From NCBI GenBank assembly GCA_035534615.1, contig DATLRO010000027.1, positions 5,986 through 69,985 on the forward strand: a stretch of 64,000 nucleotides of DNA. The letters are read 5' to 3'. Below, one piece after another: positions 44,494-53,483 of this stretch; the stretch's first letter is position 1; every line of letters begins with the position of its first letter. This stretch comes from JAGWRA01 sp035534615 (GTDB lineage: Bacteria > Acidobacteriota > Vicinamibacteria > Vicinamibacterales > CAVVIG01). Under the pieces are notes generated by a model, which was given only the letters and a program-made list of their open reading frames with translations, was not told the origin of the DNA and did not search any database. The translations under genes and the position numbers were made by a program.

Positions 44494-45411
44494 ATGGCCT
44501 GGTTCAAGAAGACCCGCATCCCGATTGCGGCCTCCAAGGACAAGTCCAGCCGCGTCCCGGAAGGCCTGTGGGTGAAGTGCCCCGGCTGCTCGCAGATCAT
44601 CTACAACAAGGATCTGGCGGCCAACCTCGGCGTCTGCCCGAAGTGCGACCACCACTTCCGGATGGGCGCGGCCGAGCGTCTGCGCATGCTGTTCGACGAC
44701 GGCGAGTGGCGCGAATTCGACGCGTCGCTGGTGTCGACCGACCCGCTGCACTTCACCGATACGAAGCCGTACCGCGAGCGGCTGCGGAGCACCATCGCCG
44801 CGACCGGCGTGAAGGACGCGGTGCTGGTCGGGCGCGGCCGGCTCGCGGGCGTCGAGACGATCATCGCCGCCATGGAATACAGCTTCATCGGCGGCAGCAT
44901 GGGCGTGGTCGTCGGCGAGAAGATCACCCGGGCGATCGAACGGGCGATCGCCGAGCGCCTGGCGGTGGTCGTCGTCTGCTGCTCGGGCGGCGCCCGGATG
45001 ATGGAAGGGGCGCTGTCGCTGATGCAGATGGCCAAGATCAGCGCGGCGCTGGCCCGCCTCGACCGCGAAGGGCTGCCGTACATCTCCGTGCTCACCGACC
45101 CGACGACGGGCGGCGTGACGGCGAGTTTCGCGATGCTGGGCGACCTGAACATCGCCGAGCCGGGGGCGCTCATCGGCTTCGCGGGTCCGCGCGTCATCGA
45201 ACAGACGATCCGGCAGAAGCTCCCCGACGGCTTTCAGCGGAGCGAGTTCCTGGTCGAGCACGGCTTCCTCGACTTCATCGTCGATCGCCGCGAGCTGAAG
45301 GCGGCGCTCGCCGGAGCGCTCCGGTTCATGAGCGTGGCGACCGCCGCGGCCCCGCCGCGCGCGGCGGCCGGCGTCGTGGCGCCGCCCGCCGCCGTCGTCG
45401 AACACCGGTAG
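44494..45411 (+). CDS. accD: Acetyl-CoA carboxylase carboxyltransferase subunit beta
   Basis: A 305-residue AccD, which with AccA transfers CO2 from biotin to acetyl-CoA to make malonyl-CoA. The N-terminal zinc ribbon uses Cys29, 32, 48 and 51. The carboxyltransferase core includes GSMGVVVGEKITRAIE, CCSGGARMMEGALSLMQMAK and TTGGVTASFAMLGD. An Ala-rich C-terminal tail (about 280-305) is extra. ATG 44494 lies 8 nt after a possible TAAGCT -10 (44480-44485) and lacks a Shine-Dalgarno. The accD-folC pair is common in bacteria. Confidence 0.95.
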   Translation: MAWFKKTRIPIAASKDKSSRVPEGLWVKCPGCSQIIYNKDLAANLGVCPKCDHHFRMGAAERLRMLFDDGEWREFDASLVSTDPLHFTDTKPYRERLRSTIAATGVKDAVLVGRGRLAGVETIIAAMEYSFIGGSMGVVVGEKITRAIERAIAERLAVVVVCCSGGARMMEGALSLMQMAKISAALARLDREGLPYISVLTDPTTGGVTASFAMLGDLNIAEPGALIGFAGPRVIEQTIRQKLPDGFQRSEFLVEHGFLDFIVDRRELKAALAGALRFMSVATAAAPPRAAAGVVAPPAAVVEHR

Positions 45412-45470
45412 TCGCACCCCGGCCGGCCGATGTCCGCGCGGCGTCGCGCCGGTCGCCGGCCCCTCCAGCC

Positions 45471-46757
45471 ATGGATCCGATCGACTCGCTGCTCGCCCTC
45501 GAGCAGTTCGGCATCAAGTTCGGGCTGAACCACATCCAGGCCCTCTGCGCGGGCCTCGACCATCCCGAGCGGTCGTTCCGCTCCGTCATCATCGCCGGCA
45601 CGAACGGCAAGGGGTCGGTGGCCGCCATGGCCGAAACGGCGCTGCGGGCGTCGGGACGCCGGACGGGCCGCTACACCTCGCCCCATCTCGTCCGGCTCGA
45701 GGAGCGGTTCGCGATCGACGGCCGGCCGGTCGGGACCGCGGCGCTGCGCGAAGCGGCCGGCACGGTCATGACGCAGATCGCGGCGCTGCGGGCGTCGGGT
45801 GCGCTGGAGACCGAGCCGACGTTCTTCGAGGCGGCGACCGCCGTCGCCTTCGATCTCTTCCGGCGGGCGCAGGTCGACGTCGCCGTGCTCGAAGTCGGAC
45901 TCGGCGGGCGGCTCGACGCGACGAACGTCGTCACCCCGCTCGCGGCCGCCATCACGACGATCGATTTCGATCACGAGCGCTATCTCGGGACGACGCTCGC
46001 CGCCATCGCCTTCGAGAAGGCGGGCGTCATCAAGCCGGGCATGACGGTCGTGGTCGGCGAGCGGAAGCCGGAGGCGCTGGACGTCATCGCGCGCGCGTGC
46101 CGGGAGCGGGGCGCGACACTGGTGGCCGCCGCCGAGGGGGTCACGGCGGCGAGCGCGCTCGTGGAGGGCGCCACGCAGCTGACGCTCCGGACGCCGGCCG
46201 CCGACTACGGGACCGTCCGGCTGGGGCTGGCGGGCGCGCACCAGGTCGCGAACGCCGTGACCGCGGTGCGGCTGCTCGAAGCGCTGGCGCGACACGGCCT
46301 CGACGTGCCGCCGGCGGCGGTCGTCGCCGGCCTGCGGGACGTGCGCTGGCCGGGCCGGCTGGACTGGCGGCGTCTCGACGCGGAAGGCCGCGTGCTGCTC
46401 GACGCGGCGCACAACCCGGCCGGCGCCGCCGCGCTGGCCGCGTATCTCGGGCAGGCGTGCCCCGGCGGTCTGCCGATCGTGTTCGGCGTGATGCGCGACA
46501 AGGACGTGGCCGGCATGCTCGCCGCGCTGCTGCCGTGCGCCACGCACCTGTTCCTCACGCGGCCGGCCGGCCGGCGGGCGATGGCGCCGGCCGACATCGC
46601 GGCGCTCGTCGCGACGATGCGCCCGGCGCGGCCGGTGACGATCGTGGCCGATCCGGTGGATGCGGTGCGCGCGGCGCGGGCGGTCGCCGGCGACGTGTGC
46701 GCGGCCGGGTCGATCTTCCTGCTGGGCGAGATCCTCGCGTGGCTCGATCGGCCGTGA
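45471..46757 (+). CDS. folC: Folylpolyglutamate synthase / dihydrofolate synthase
   Basis: A 428-residue Mur-ligase-family enzyme that adds glutamate to dihydropteroate and folates. Seen: P-loop AGTNGKGSV (residues 42-50), TGRYTSPHLVRLEERFAIDG, TFFEAATAVAFDLF, VLEVGLGGRLDATNV, DHERYLGTTLAAIAFEKAGVIK, and LLDAAHNPAGAAALAAYL in the C-terminal domain. One gene probably performs both activities. It starts 59 nt after accD. Confidence 0.94.
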   Translation: MDPIDSLLALEQFGIKFGLNHIQALCAGLDHPERSFRSVIIAGTNGKGSVAAMAETALRASGRRTGRYTSPHLVRLEERFAIDGRPVGTAALREAAGTVMTQIAALRASGALETEPTFFEAATAVAFDLFRRAQVDVAVLEVGLGGRLDATNVVTPLAAAITTIDFDHERYLGTTLAAIAFEKAGVIKPGMTVVVGERKPEALDVIARACRERGATLVAAAEGVTAASALVEGATQLTLRTPAADYGTVRLGLAGAHQVANAVTAVRLLEALARHGLDVPPAAVVAGLRDVRWPGRLDWRRLDAEGRVLLDAAHNPAGAAALAAYLGQACPGGLPIVFGVMRDKDVAGMLAALLPCATHLFLTRPAGRRAMAPADIAALVATMRPARPVTIVADPVDAVRAARAVAGDVCAAGSIFLLGEILAWLDRP

Positions 46758-46793
46758 ACGCGCGTCCGGCCGATTGCCCTCTCCTGCGTCGCA

Positions 46794-46802
46794 TGCTATT
46801 CT
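46794..46802 (+). promoter_or_regulatory. Extended -10 promoter of lptD
   Basis: TGC-TATTCT: an extended -10 (TGn) before TATTCT, about 53 nt before the ATG. No good -35. Confidence 0.35.
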
Positions 46803-46855
46803 TCGGTAGTTTTCCGCGCTTCCCCGTTCACGCACATCCGGGTCCGGCTCCCTCG

Positions 46856-49147
46856 ATGAAGCGCCTGCTGCTCCTCGCCTGCTGCACCGGCCTCTTCGCG
46901 TCGTTTGCGGTCTCCCGGCTGCGGGCGCAGCAGGGCCTCCCCGGCTTCGACACCTCGGTGAGCTGGACGCGCGAGCGGATCGGCGACAACCACTGGCGGC
47001 TGACCGGGGCGGTCGAACTCCAGCGCGGGGACATGAAGCTGTACGCGGAGCAGGTCGACATCTATCCGAACACGCACCGGGCGGTGGCGGTCGGCAGCGT
47101 CGTCTTCACGCAGGGGGACAACCGGATTTCGGCCGACCGGGCGGATTTCAACTATCAGACGCATCTCGGGACGTTCTACAACGCGACCGGCATCTCCCGG
47201 CTCAGCCCGCAGCAGGCGAAGAACATGTACGGGACGCAGGAGCCGGACATCTATTTCTACGGCAAGCAGATCGACAAGATCGGCCAGAAGAAGTACCGGA
47301 TCCACGACGGCGGCTTCACCACGTGCACGGAGCCCACGCCCCGGTGGCAGATCGTCGCCTCGTCCGCGACGGTGAACATCGGCCACTACACGGTGCTGAA
47401 GAACTCGGTGCTCGAAGTGAAGGGCGTGCCGCTGCTGTACATGCCGATCTTCTACTACCCGACGAAGAAGGGCGACCGGGCGACCGGCTTCCTCATTCCG
47501 CAGTACGGCACGTCGACGCTGAAGGGGCAGTCGATCAGCAACGCGTTCTTCTGGGCGATCAACCGCAGCCAGGACGCCACGTTCTACAACGACTGGTATT
47601 CCAAGACCGGCTTCGGCAACGGCGGCGAGTACCGGTACAACTACGGGGCGGGGGAGAACGGCAGCCTCCGCGCCTACGCGCTGAATCAGCAGACGGCCAC
47701 CTATCAGACGGCGAGCGGCGCCACGACCGTGCCGGGGCAGAACAGCTTCCAGCTGGACGGCTCGATGAATCAGGCGCTGTTCGCGGGGCTGCGGGCGCGG
47801 GCCAACGTCGATTACTTCTCCAGCCTGACGGCGCTGCAGACCTACAACACGAACATCTACAACGCGTCGCTCAACCAGCGGAACTACGGCGTGAACGTGT
47901 CGGGCAACTGGGGGCCGTACGGGCTGAACGCGACGTACAACCGGGCGGAGTACTTCTTCGGCACGACCAGCACGTCGCTGACCGGCGGCACCCCGACGAT
48001 CGCGTTCAACCGCGCGGAGGAGCGCCTCGGCCGGACGCCGTTCTACGCGTCGGTGTCGGGCCAGTACGCCGACCTGCTGCGGCGGAACCAGGCGGGGACG
48101 ACGATCCAGGACAACGGGCTGAACCGCCTGGACGTGCAGCCGACGATCCGGTTCCCGTTCACGAAGTGGCAGTTCTTCACGATCAACTCGTCGGTCTCCT
48201 GGCGGGACACCTACTACACGCGGAGCCTGGATCCGGCCACCGGACAGGTCACCGGCACCGGACTGTCGCGCCGCTACTGGGACCTGAACGCGCAGCTCAC
48301 GGGGCCCGTGCTCCAGCGGATCTTCAACACCCCGCACAGCCGCTACGCGGCCAAGTTCAAGCACACAATCGCCCCGTACCTGAACATCGAGCGGATCTCG
48401 TCGATCAACAATTTCAGCCAGATCGTACAGCTCGACGGCACGGACGCCGTCGTCGGCAACGCGACGAGCTTCACCTACGGCGTCAACAGCCGGCTGTTCG
48501 CCAAGGCCCCGGGGGCCGCGGCCGGCGCCTCGCAGGACATCCTCGACGTCGCCGTCGGGCAGTCGTACTACACGAACGCGCAGACGGCGCAGTACGACCA
48601 GCAGTACGAAACGAGCTTCACGGGGGCGCCCCCCAGCAACTTCTCGCCGATCCTCGTCTCGGTGCGCGCCGTCCCGAGCGGCCGCTACACCGCCAACCTG
48701 CAGGCCGAGATCGACAGCCAGTATCACCAGCTGCGGACGATCTCGCTGAACGGCACGGTGAACCGCAGCTGGTTCCAGACCACGCTCGGCTGGAGCCACA
48801 AGGGCTACATCGCGCAGCTGCCGGGGTTCAACGATCCGACGCAGCTCGACAACTACCTGAACGGCTCGGCGAGCGCGCGCACGCCGGGCAACCGGTTCGG
48901 CGGCAACTACTCGTTCAACTACGACATCCTGCGCGGCAACATGCTCCAGCAGCGCCTCACGGCGTACTACAACGCCCAGTGCTGCGGGGTCGCGATCGAG
49001 TACCAGACGTACAATCTGCAGGGGCTCAACACGCTGCTCCCGGTTCCCCAGGACAACCGGTTCAGCTTTTCCTTCACGCTGGCCGGCATCGGCACCTTCG
49101 CGAACTTCTTCGGCGCGCTGGGCGGCGTCCCCGGCGCCCAGCGCTGA
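46856..49147 (+). CDS. lptD: LPS-assembly protein LptD (OstA-like)
   Basis: A 763-residue outer-membrane beta-barrel protein with a signal peptide (about 1-24, ending RLRAQQ). The N-terminal OstA/jellyroll domain (residues 28-200: VSWTRERIGDNHWRLTGAVELQRGDMKLYAEQVDIY, NRISADRADFNYQT) is followed by the LptD block VLEVKGVPLLYMPIFYYPTKKGDRATGFLIPQYGTS and a long barrel with alternating aromatic strands. It inserts LPS into the outer leaflet. Cys pairs are few (TTC and QCC), so the inter-domain disulfide pattern of E. coli LptD is not preserved as such. About 100 nt follow folC. Confidence 0.88.
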   Translation: MKRLLLLACCTGLFASFAVSRLRAQQGLPGFDTSVSWTRERIGDNHWRLTGAVELQRGDMKLYAEQVDIYPNTHRAVAVGSVVFTQGDNRISADRADFNYQTHLGTFYNATGISRLSPQQAKNMYGTQEPDIYFYGKQIDKIGQKKYRIHDGGFTTCTEPTPRWQIVASSATVNIGHYTVLKNSVLEVKGVPLLYMPIFYYPTKKGDRATGFLIPQYGTSTLKGQSISNAFFWAINRSQDATFYNDWYSKTGFGNGGEYRYNYGAGENGSLRAYALNQQTATYQTASGATTVPGQNSFQLDGSMNQALFAGLRARANVDYFSSLTALQTYNTNIYNASLNQRNYGVNVSGNWGPYGLNATYNRAEYFFGTTSTSLTGGTPTIAFNRAEERLGRTPFYASVSGQYADLLRRNQAGTTIQDNGLNRLDVQPTIRFPFTKWQFFTINSSVSWRDTYYTRSLDPATGQVTGTGLSRRYWDLNAQLTGPVLQRIFNTPHSRYAAKFKHTIAPYLNIERISSINNFSQIVQLDGTDAVVGNATSFTYGVNSRLFAKAPGAAAGASQDILDVAVGQSYYTNAQTAQYDQQYETSFTGAPPSNFSPILVSVRAVPSGRYTANLQAEIDSQYHQLRTISLNGTVNRSWFQTTLGWSHKGYIAQLPGFNDPTQLDNYLNGSASARTPGNRFGGNYSFNYDILRGNMLQQRLTAYYNAQCCGVAIEYQTYNLQGLNTLLPVPQDNRFSFSFTLAGIGTFANFFGALGGVPGAQR

Positions 49148-49190
49148 CACCACGGGCCGGCCCGGCCGGCGGTGGTGGAGGAGCCACACG

Positions 49191-50201
49191 ATGATCGAGG
49201 TTCTCGTCACCGGAGGCGCCGGCTTCATCGGCAGCAACTTCGTGCGCCACGCGCTCGCCACGCATCCGGACTGGCACGTGACGACGCTCGACAAGCTGAC
49301 GTACGCCGGCCGGTCCGACACGCTGAAGGACGTGCTGGACGATCCGCGCCACGCGTTCATCCGCGGCGACGTCGGCGATGCGGCCCTGGTCGGCCCGCTC
49401 ATCTCCCGGGCCCACATCGTCGTCCACTTCGCCGCCGAAACCCACGTCGACCGGTCGATTTCCGGCGCCCTGCAGTTCGTGCGCACCGACGTGCTCGGCA
49501 CGGCGGTCCTGCTCGAGGCGGCCCGCGCCGCCGGCCACCTCCAGCGGTTCATCCAGATCTCGACCGACGAGGTGTACGGCTCGGTCGCGGAGGGGGCGAG
49601 CCGGGAAACCGACGAGCTCAAACCCAGGAACCCGTACTCCGCCAGCAAGGCGGCCGCCGATCGGCTCGCCTACAGCTACTGGGCCACCTACGGGGTGCCG
49701 GTCGTCATCGTCCGGCCGTCGAACAACTACGGCCCGTTCCAGTATCCCGAGAAGGTCATCCCGCTGTTCATCACCAACGCCATCGACGGCCTGCCGTTGC
49801 CGCTCTACGGCGACGGCCGGAACGTCCGCGACTGGCTGCATGTCGGCGACAACTGCCGGGCGATCGACCTCCTGATCGCCCGGGGCGAGCCCGGCGAGGT
49901 CTACAACATCGGCGGCGGCAACGAGGTGCGGAACATCGATCTGACGCGCCGGATCCTCGCGCTGCTCGACCGGCCGGAGTCGCTCATCCGCCCCGTCGCC
50001 GATCGCCCCGGCCACGACCGCCGCTACTGCCTCGACACCACCAAGCTGCGCGGCATGGGCTGGACGCCGCAGGTCCCGTTCGACGAGGGGCTGAAGGCCA
50101 CGGTGGAGTGGTACCGGGACAACGAGTGGTGGTGGCGGCCGATCAAGGACGAGGATCCGGCGTACCGCGCCTATTACGAGGCGCACTACCGGCATCCCTG
50201 A
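49191..50201 (+). CDS. rfbB: dTDP-glucose 4,6-dehydratase
   Basis: A 336-residue extended SDR making dTDP-4-keto-6-deoxyglucose. Seen: NAD-binding GGAGFIG (residues 8-14), catalytic STDEVYG (124-130, with the Asp-Glu pair that marks the dehydratase), and Tyr149-x3-Lys153 in YSASK; also SNNYGPFQYPEKVIPLF. GGAGGAG lies 7 nt before the ATG. The other dTDP-rhamnose genes are not nearby. It heads a run of three sugar-nucleotide SDRs. Confidence 0.9.
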   Translation: MIEVLVTGGAGFIGSNFVRHALATHPDWHVTTLDKLTYAGRSDTLKDVLDDPRHAFIRGDVGDAALVGPLISRAHIVVHFAAETHVDRSISGALQFVRTDVLGTAVLLEAARAAGHLQRFIQISTDEVYGSVAEGASRETDELKPRNPYSASKAAADRLAYSYWATYGVPVVIVRPSNNYGPFQYPEKVIPLFITNAIDGLPLPLYGDGRNVRDWLHVGDNCRAIDLLIARGEPGEVYNIGGGNEVRNIDLTRRILALLDRPESLIRPVADRPGHDRRYCLDTTKLRGMGWTPQVPFDEGLKATVEWYRDNEWWWRPIKDEDPAYRAYYEAHYRHP

Positions 50202-50208
50202 CTCACGC

Positions 50209-51162
50209 ATGACCGCCGACACGATCCTGGTCACCGGCGCCACCGGATTCGCCGGCAGCCACCTGCTCGACGCCCTGCGCGGGAACCCGGCGCGCATCGT
50301 CGCCTGGCGGCACGCCAAGGCCAGCCTGTCCACCCGGACGCCCGGCGTGCTCTGGCAGCAGGTCGATCTGCTCGATCGCGACGCCGTCCGGACGGCCGTC
50401 CGCGCCATCCGCCCGGACTTCATCTATCACTGCGCGGGCGCCGCGCACGTCGGCCATTCGTGGAGCGCCTCCGCCGCGACGCTGTCGGTCAACGTCCTCG
50501 GGACGCACCATCTGGTCGACGCCGTGCGCCTCGCCCGTCTGCAGCCACGCCTCGTCATCCCGAGCTCCGCGATGATCTACCGGCCCTCGTCCGGCCCGAT
50601 CCGCGAGGACCATCCGATCGGCCCCGCCAGCCCGTACGGCCTGAGCAAGCTCGCCCAGGAGATGCTCGGGCGCCACGGCCTCGCCGGCGGCGCGCCGGCC
50701 GGGCTCATCGCGCGCGCGTTCAACCATGTCGGCCCGCGGCAGGATCCGTCGTTCGCCGCCGCCGGCTTCGCCCGCCAGATCGCCCGCATCGAGGCCGGAC
50801 TGGCGCCGCCCGTCCTCATGGTCGGCAATCTGGACGCGCAGCGCGACCTGTCGGACGTCCGCGACACCGTGCGCGCCTACCGGATGATCATGGAGCGGGG
50901 CACCCCCGGCGTCCCCTACAACGTCTGCTCGGGGCGGACCCGGTCCATCCGCGTTCTGCTCGAGCTGCTGCTGGCCGGGACGACGGCGCGGATCACCCTT
51001 CAGGTCGATCCCGCCCGCTACCGGCCGAACGACGCGCCGGTGCTGCTCGGCGACAACAGCCGCCTGCGGACCGAGCTCGGCTGGAGCCCCCAGATTCCAC
51101 TCGAGACGACCGCCGCCGACCTGCTCAGGTACTGGCGGAGCAGGGTCCAGGAAGACCGGTGA
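50209..51162 (+). CDS. NAD(P)-dependent sugar-nucleotide SDR, GDP-6-deoxymannose reductase-like
   Basis: A 317-residue extended SDR. Seen: TGATGFAGSHL, HCAGAAHVGHSW, SSAMIYRP in place of the usual SS-x-x-Y-G, YGLSK (catalytic Tyr/Lys), ARAFNHVGPRQ and DVRDTVRAYRMIMERGTPGVPYNVCSG. The NHVGPRQ and DVRD-V-RAY blocks resemble GDP-4-keto-6-deoxy-mannose reductase (Rmd) and GDP-mannose 4,6-dehydratase. The ATG is 7 nt after rfbB. The exact sugar is not determined. Confidence 0.8.
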   Translation: MTADTILVTGATGFAGSHLLDALRGNPARIVAWRHAKASLSTRTPGVLWQQVDLLDRDAVRTAVRAIRPDFIYHCAGAAHVGHSWSASAATLSVNVLGTHHLVDAVRLARLQPRLVIPSSAMIYRPSSGPIREDHPIGPASPYGLSKLAQEMLGRHGLAGGAPAGLIARAFNHVGPRQDPSFAAAGFARQIARIEAGLAPPVLMVGNLDAQRDLSDVRDTVRAYRMIMERGTPGVPYNVCSGRTRSIRVLLELLLAGTTARITLQVDPARYRPNDAPVLLGDNSRLRTELGWSPQIPLETTAADLLRYWRSRVQEDR

Positions 51163-52103
51163 AGGTCCTGGTGACCGGCGGCACCGGCTATCTGGGACAG
51201 GCCGTCGTGCGGGCCCTCGCCGCGCGCGGACACGAGCCGACGGTCTTCGCCCGCACGGCCGCCGCCAGCGGCCTGCCGGGACGCCTCGTGAGCGGCGACG
51301 TCCGCGACATCGACGCGCTGGGTCGCGCGGCCGCCGGCTGCGAGGCCATCTGCCACATGGCCGCGCTGGTCGCGCTGTGGCGCCCCCGCCGGGAGGACTT
51401 CGACGAGGTGAACGTCGGCGGGCTGCGCCACGTTTTGCAGGTGGCGGCGGCCCGCGGCATTCCGCGCATCCTGTACACCTCCTCGTTCCTGGCGCTGCCG
51501 CCGAGCGACGGGACCGCCGCGCTGCGCGCCAACGACTACCAGCGCACGAAAGTGGACGCGGAGCGCGTCGCGGCGGAGGGGGCCGCCGCCGGCAGTCCGA
51601 TCGTCAGGCTGTATCCGGGCGTCGTGTACGGGCCCGGGCCGGGAACCGAAGGCAATCTGGTCGGCCGGCTTCTCGCCGATCATCTCCGCGGCCGCCTGCC
51701 CGGCCTGATCGGCGCCGATCATCTGTGGTCGTATGCGTACGTGGACGATGTCGCGGCCGGCCACGTGGCGGCGCTCGACCGCGGCCGGCCGGGGGTCGCG
51801 TACCGGCTGGGCGGCGCCAACGTGCCGCAGATCCGCCTGTTCGAACTCGTGCGCGCGCTGACCGGGCGCGCGCTGCCCCGCCGGATTCCCTATGGCGTGG
51901 CGCACGCGATCGGCCTGGCGGAAGAGCTGCGGGCGCGGATCTTCCACGGCGCGCCGGTGCTGACCCGCGGTACGGTCGAGATCTTCCGGCACGACTGGGC
52001 GCTCGATTCCACCCTCGCCGCCGGCGATCTGGGCTATACGATGACCGCGCTGGAGGACGGCCTCGCGCGGACGCTCGCGGCAGTGAACGCCACGGCCGCC
52101 TGA
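51159..52103 (+). CDS. NAD-dependent epimerase/dehydratase, HpnA/dihydroflavonol-reductase-like
   Basis: A 314-residue atypical SDR. Seen: TGGTGYLGQAVVRALAARGH, HMAALVALWRPRREDFDEVNVGG, NDYQRTKVDAE (Y-x3-K), RLYPGVVYGPGP and SYAYVDDVAAGHVAAL. The pattern resembles hopanoid-associated sugar epimerases (HpnA) and dihydroflavonol reductases. GTG overlaps the previous stop. Its substrate is not known; the isoprenoid genes that follow make a lipid-linked substrate plausible. Confidence 0.8.
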   Translation: MKVLVTGGTGYLGQAVVRALAARGHEPTVFARTAAASGLPGRLVSGDVRDIDALGRAAAGCEAICHMAALVALWRPRREDFDEVNVGGLRHVLQVAAARGIPRILYTSSFLALPPSDGTAALRANDYQRTKVDAERVAAEGAAAGSPIVRLYPGVVYGPGPGTEGNLVGRLLADHLRGRLPGLIGADHLWSYAYVDDVAAGHVAALDRGRPGVAYRLGGANVPQIRLFELVRALTGRALPRRIPYGVAHAIGLAEELRARIFHGAPVLTRGTVEIFRHDWALDSTLAAGDLGYTMTALEDGLARTLAAVNATAA

Positions 52104-52111
52104 CCCCGGCG

Positions 52112-53479
52112 ATGGAGGCACCGATCCGGATGTCCGAACCGGGCTACTCGGAAGATCGACGCCAGATCCTCCACATGGCCATGGCGGCGTTCGCGCTGCT
52201 GCTGCGGGTGCTCTCGTGGGAGGAGGCGCTCGCGTGCGCGCTGGCGGCCCTGGCGTTCAATCTCGGCCTGCTGCCGCGCCTCGGCGGCAGGCGCCTGTAC
52301 CGGCCCGCCGATCGCCTGCGCGGCTATCCGCCGGGCATCGTGATCTATCCGCTGTCGGTCGCGCTGCTCATCCTGATCTTTCGCCACCGCCTGGACATCG
52401 TCGCCGGCGCCTGGGGGGTGCTGGCCTTCGGCGACGGGATGGCCACGATCGTCGGCCGGCGGTCCGGCGGGCGGCGGCTCCCGTGGAACCCCGGCAAGAC
52501 CGCCGCCGGCCTGACCGCGTTCATCGTGTGCGGCGCGGCCGGCGGGGCCGCCCTGGCGACGTGGGCGCGCCCGGGTGTCGCGCCGGTGCCGTCGATCCTG
52601 TACACCGCCGGCGCGCCGGTGATCGCGGCGGTGCTGGCCGGGTTCGTCGAGACAATCCCGATCCGGCTCGACGACAACCTGTCGGTCCCGGCGGCCGCGG
52701 CGGCGGGGCTCTGGGCGCTGAGCCTGATTACGCCCGACGCGGCGGCGGCGGCCGCGCCGCGGATGCTCGCGGCGCTGGGCCCGGCGGTCGCCATCAACGC
52801 GCTGGTCGGGTGGGCCGGGTGGAAGGCGCGGACCGTGTCGCTCTCCGGCGCGAGCGCCGGCGCGGTCATCGGGATCGTCGTGTACACGTGCGGCGGACCG
52901 GGGGCCTGGCTGATGCTGTTCGCGACCTTCGCGTTCGCCGCCGTGGCGTCGCGGCTCGGCCTGCAGCGCAAGGTCCTGCTGGGCATCGCCGAGGAGCGGG
53001 GCGGACGCCGCGGGCCGGGCAACGCGATCGCCAACTGCGGGGTCGCGACCGGCGCGGCCGTGGTCGCCGCCCTGGGGCCGCACGTCGTCCTGGCGCAGCT
53101 CGTCCTGGTGTCGGCGTTCGCCGCCGCCGGCAGCGACACCGTCGCCAGCGAGGTCGGCAAGGCGTGGGGACGCCGCACGGTCCTGATCACCCGCCTGACG
53201 CGGGTGAAGCCGGGCACGTCCGGCGCCATGTCCCTCGAGGGGACGGCCGCCGGGCTCGTCTCGGCGTTCGCCCTGGCGGCGGTCGGCGTGCTGGTGTCGC
53301 TGACCGCCTGGGCGCACGTCTGGATCGTCGTGGTGGCGGCGACGGCTGGTGCGCTCGTCGAGAGCGTGCTCGGCGCGACGCTCGAACGGTCCGGCGTGCT
53401 GGACAACGACACGCTGAACTTCATCAACACGGCCGTGGCCGGCGCGGTCGCCCTGGTCCTGGTGCTGGCGCCGATCTGA
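52112..53479 (+). CDS. Polyprenol/phytol kinase-like domain fused to DUF92
   Basis: A 455-residue multi-spanning membrane protein. The N-terminal half (to about 215) looks like the CDP-alcohol/dolichol-kinase fold of VTE5/SEC59: GVLAFGDGMATIVGRR (about 101-116) and PWNPGKTAAGL (about 123-133), the latter typical of CTP binding. The C-terminal half is DUF92: GSDTVASEVGKAWG, VKPGTSGAMSLEGTAAGL and LNFINTAVAG. In plants VTE5 phosphorylates phytol and the DUF92 protein VTE6 phosphorylates phytyl-P; here both would be one polypeptide. It is followed 4 nt on by a UbiA prenyltransferase. ATG 52130 is an alternative start. Confidence 0.82.
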   Translation: MEAPIRMSEPGYSEDRRQILHMAMAAFALLLRVLSWEEALACALAALAFNLGLLPRLGGRRLYRPADRLRGYPPGIVIYPLSVALLILIFRHRLDIVAGAWGVLAFGDGMATIVGRRSGGRRLPWNPGKTAAGLTAFIVCGAAGGAALATWARPGVAPVPSILYTAGAPVIAAVLAGFVETIPIRLDDNLSVPAAAAAGLWALSLITPDAAAAAAPRMLAALGPAVAINALVGWAGWKARTVSLSGASAGAVIGIVVYTCGGPGAWLMLFATFAFAAVASRLGLQRKVLLGIAEERGGRRGPGNAIANCGVATGAAVVAALGPHVVLAQLVLVSAFAAAGSDTVASEVGKAWGRRTVLITRLTRVKPGTSGAMSLEGTAAGLVSAFALAAVGVLVSLTAWAHVWIVVVAATAGALVESVLGATLERSGVLDNDTLNFINTAVAGAVALVLVLAPI

Positions 53480-53483
53480 GCCG

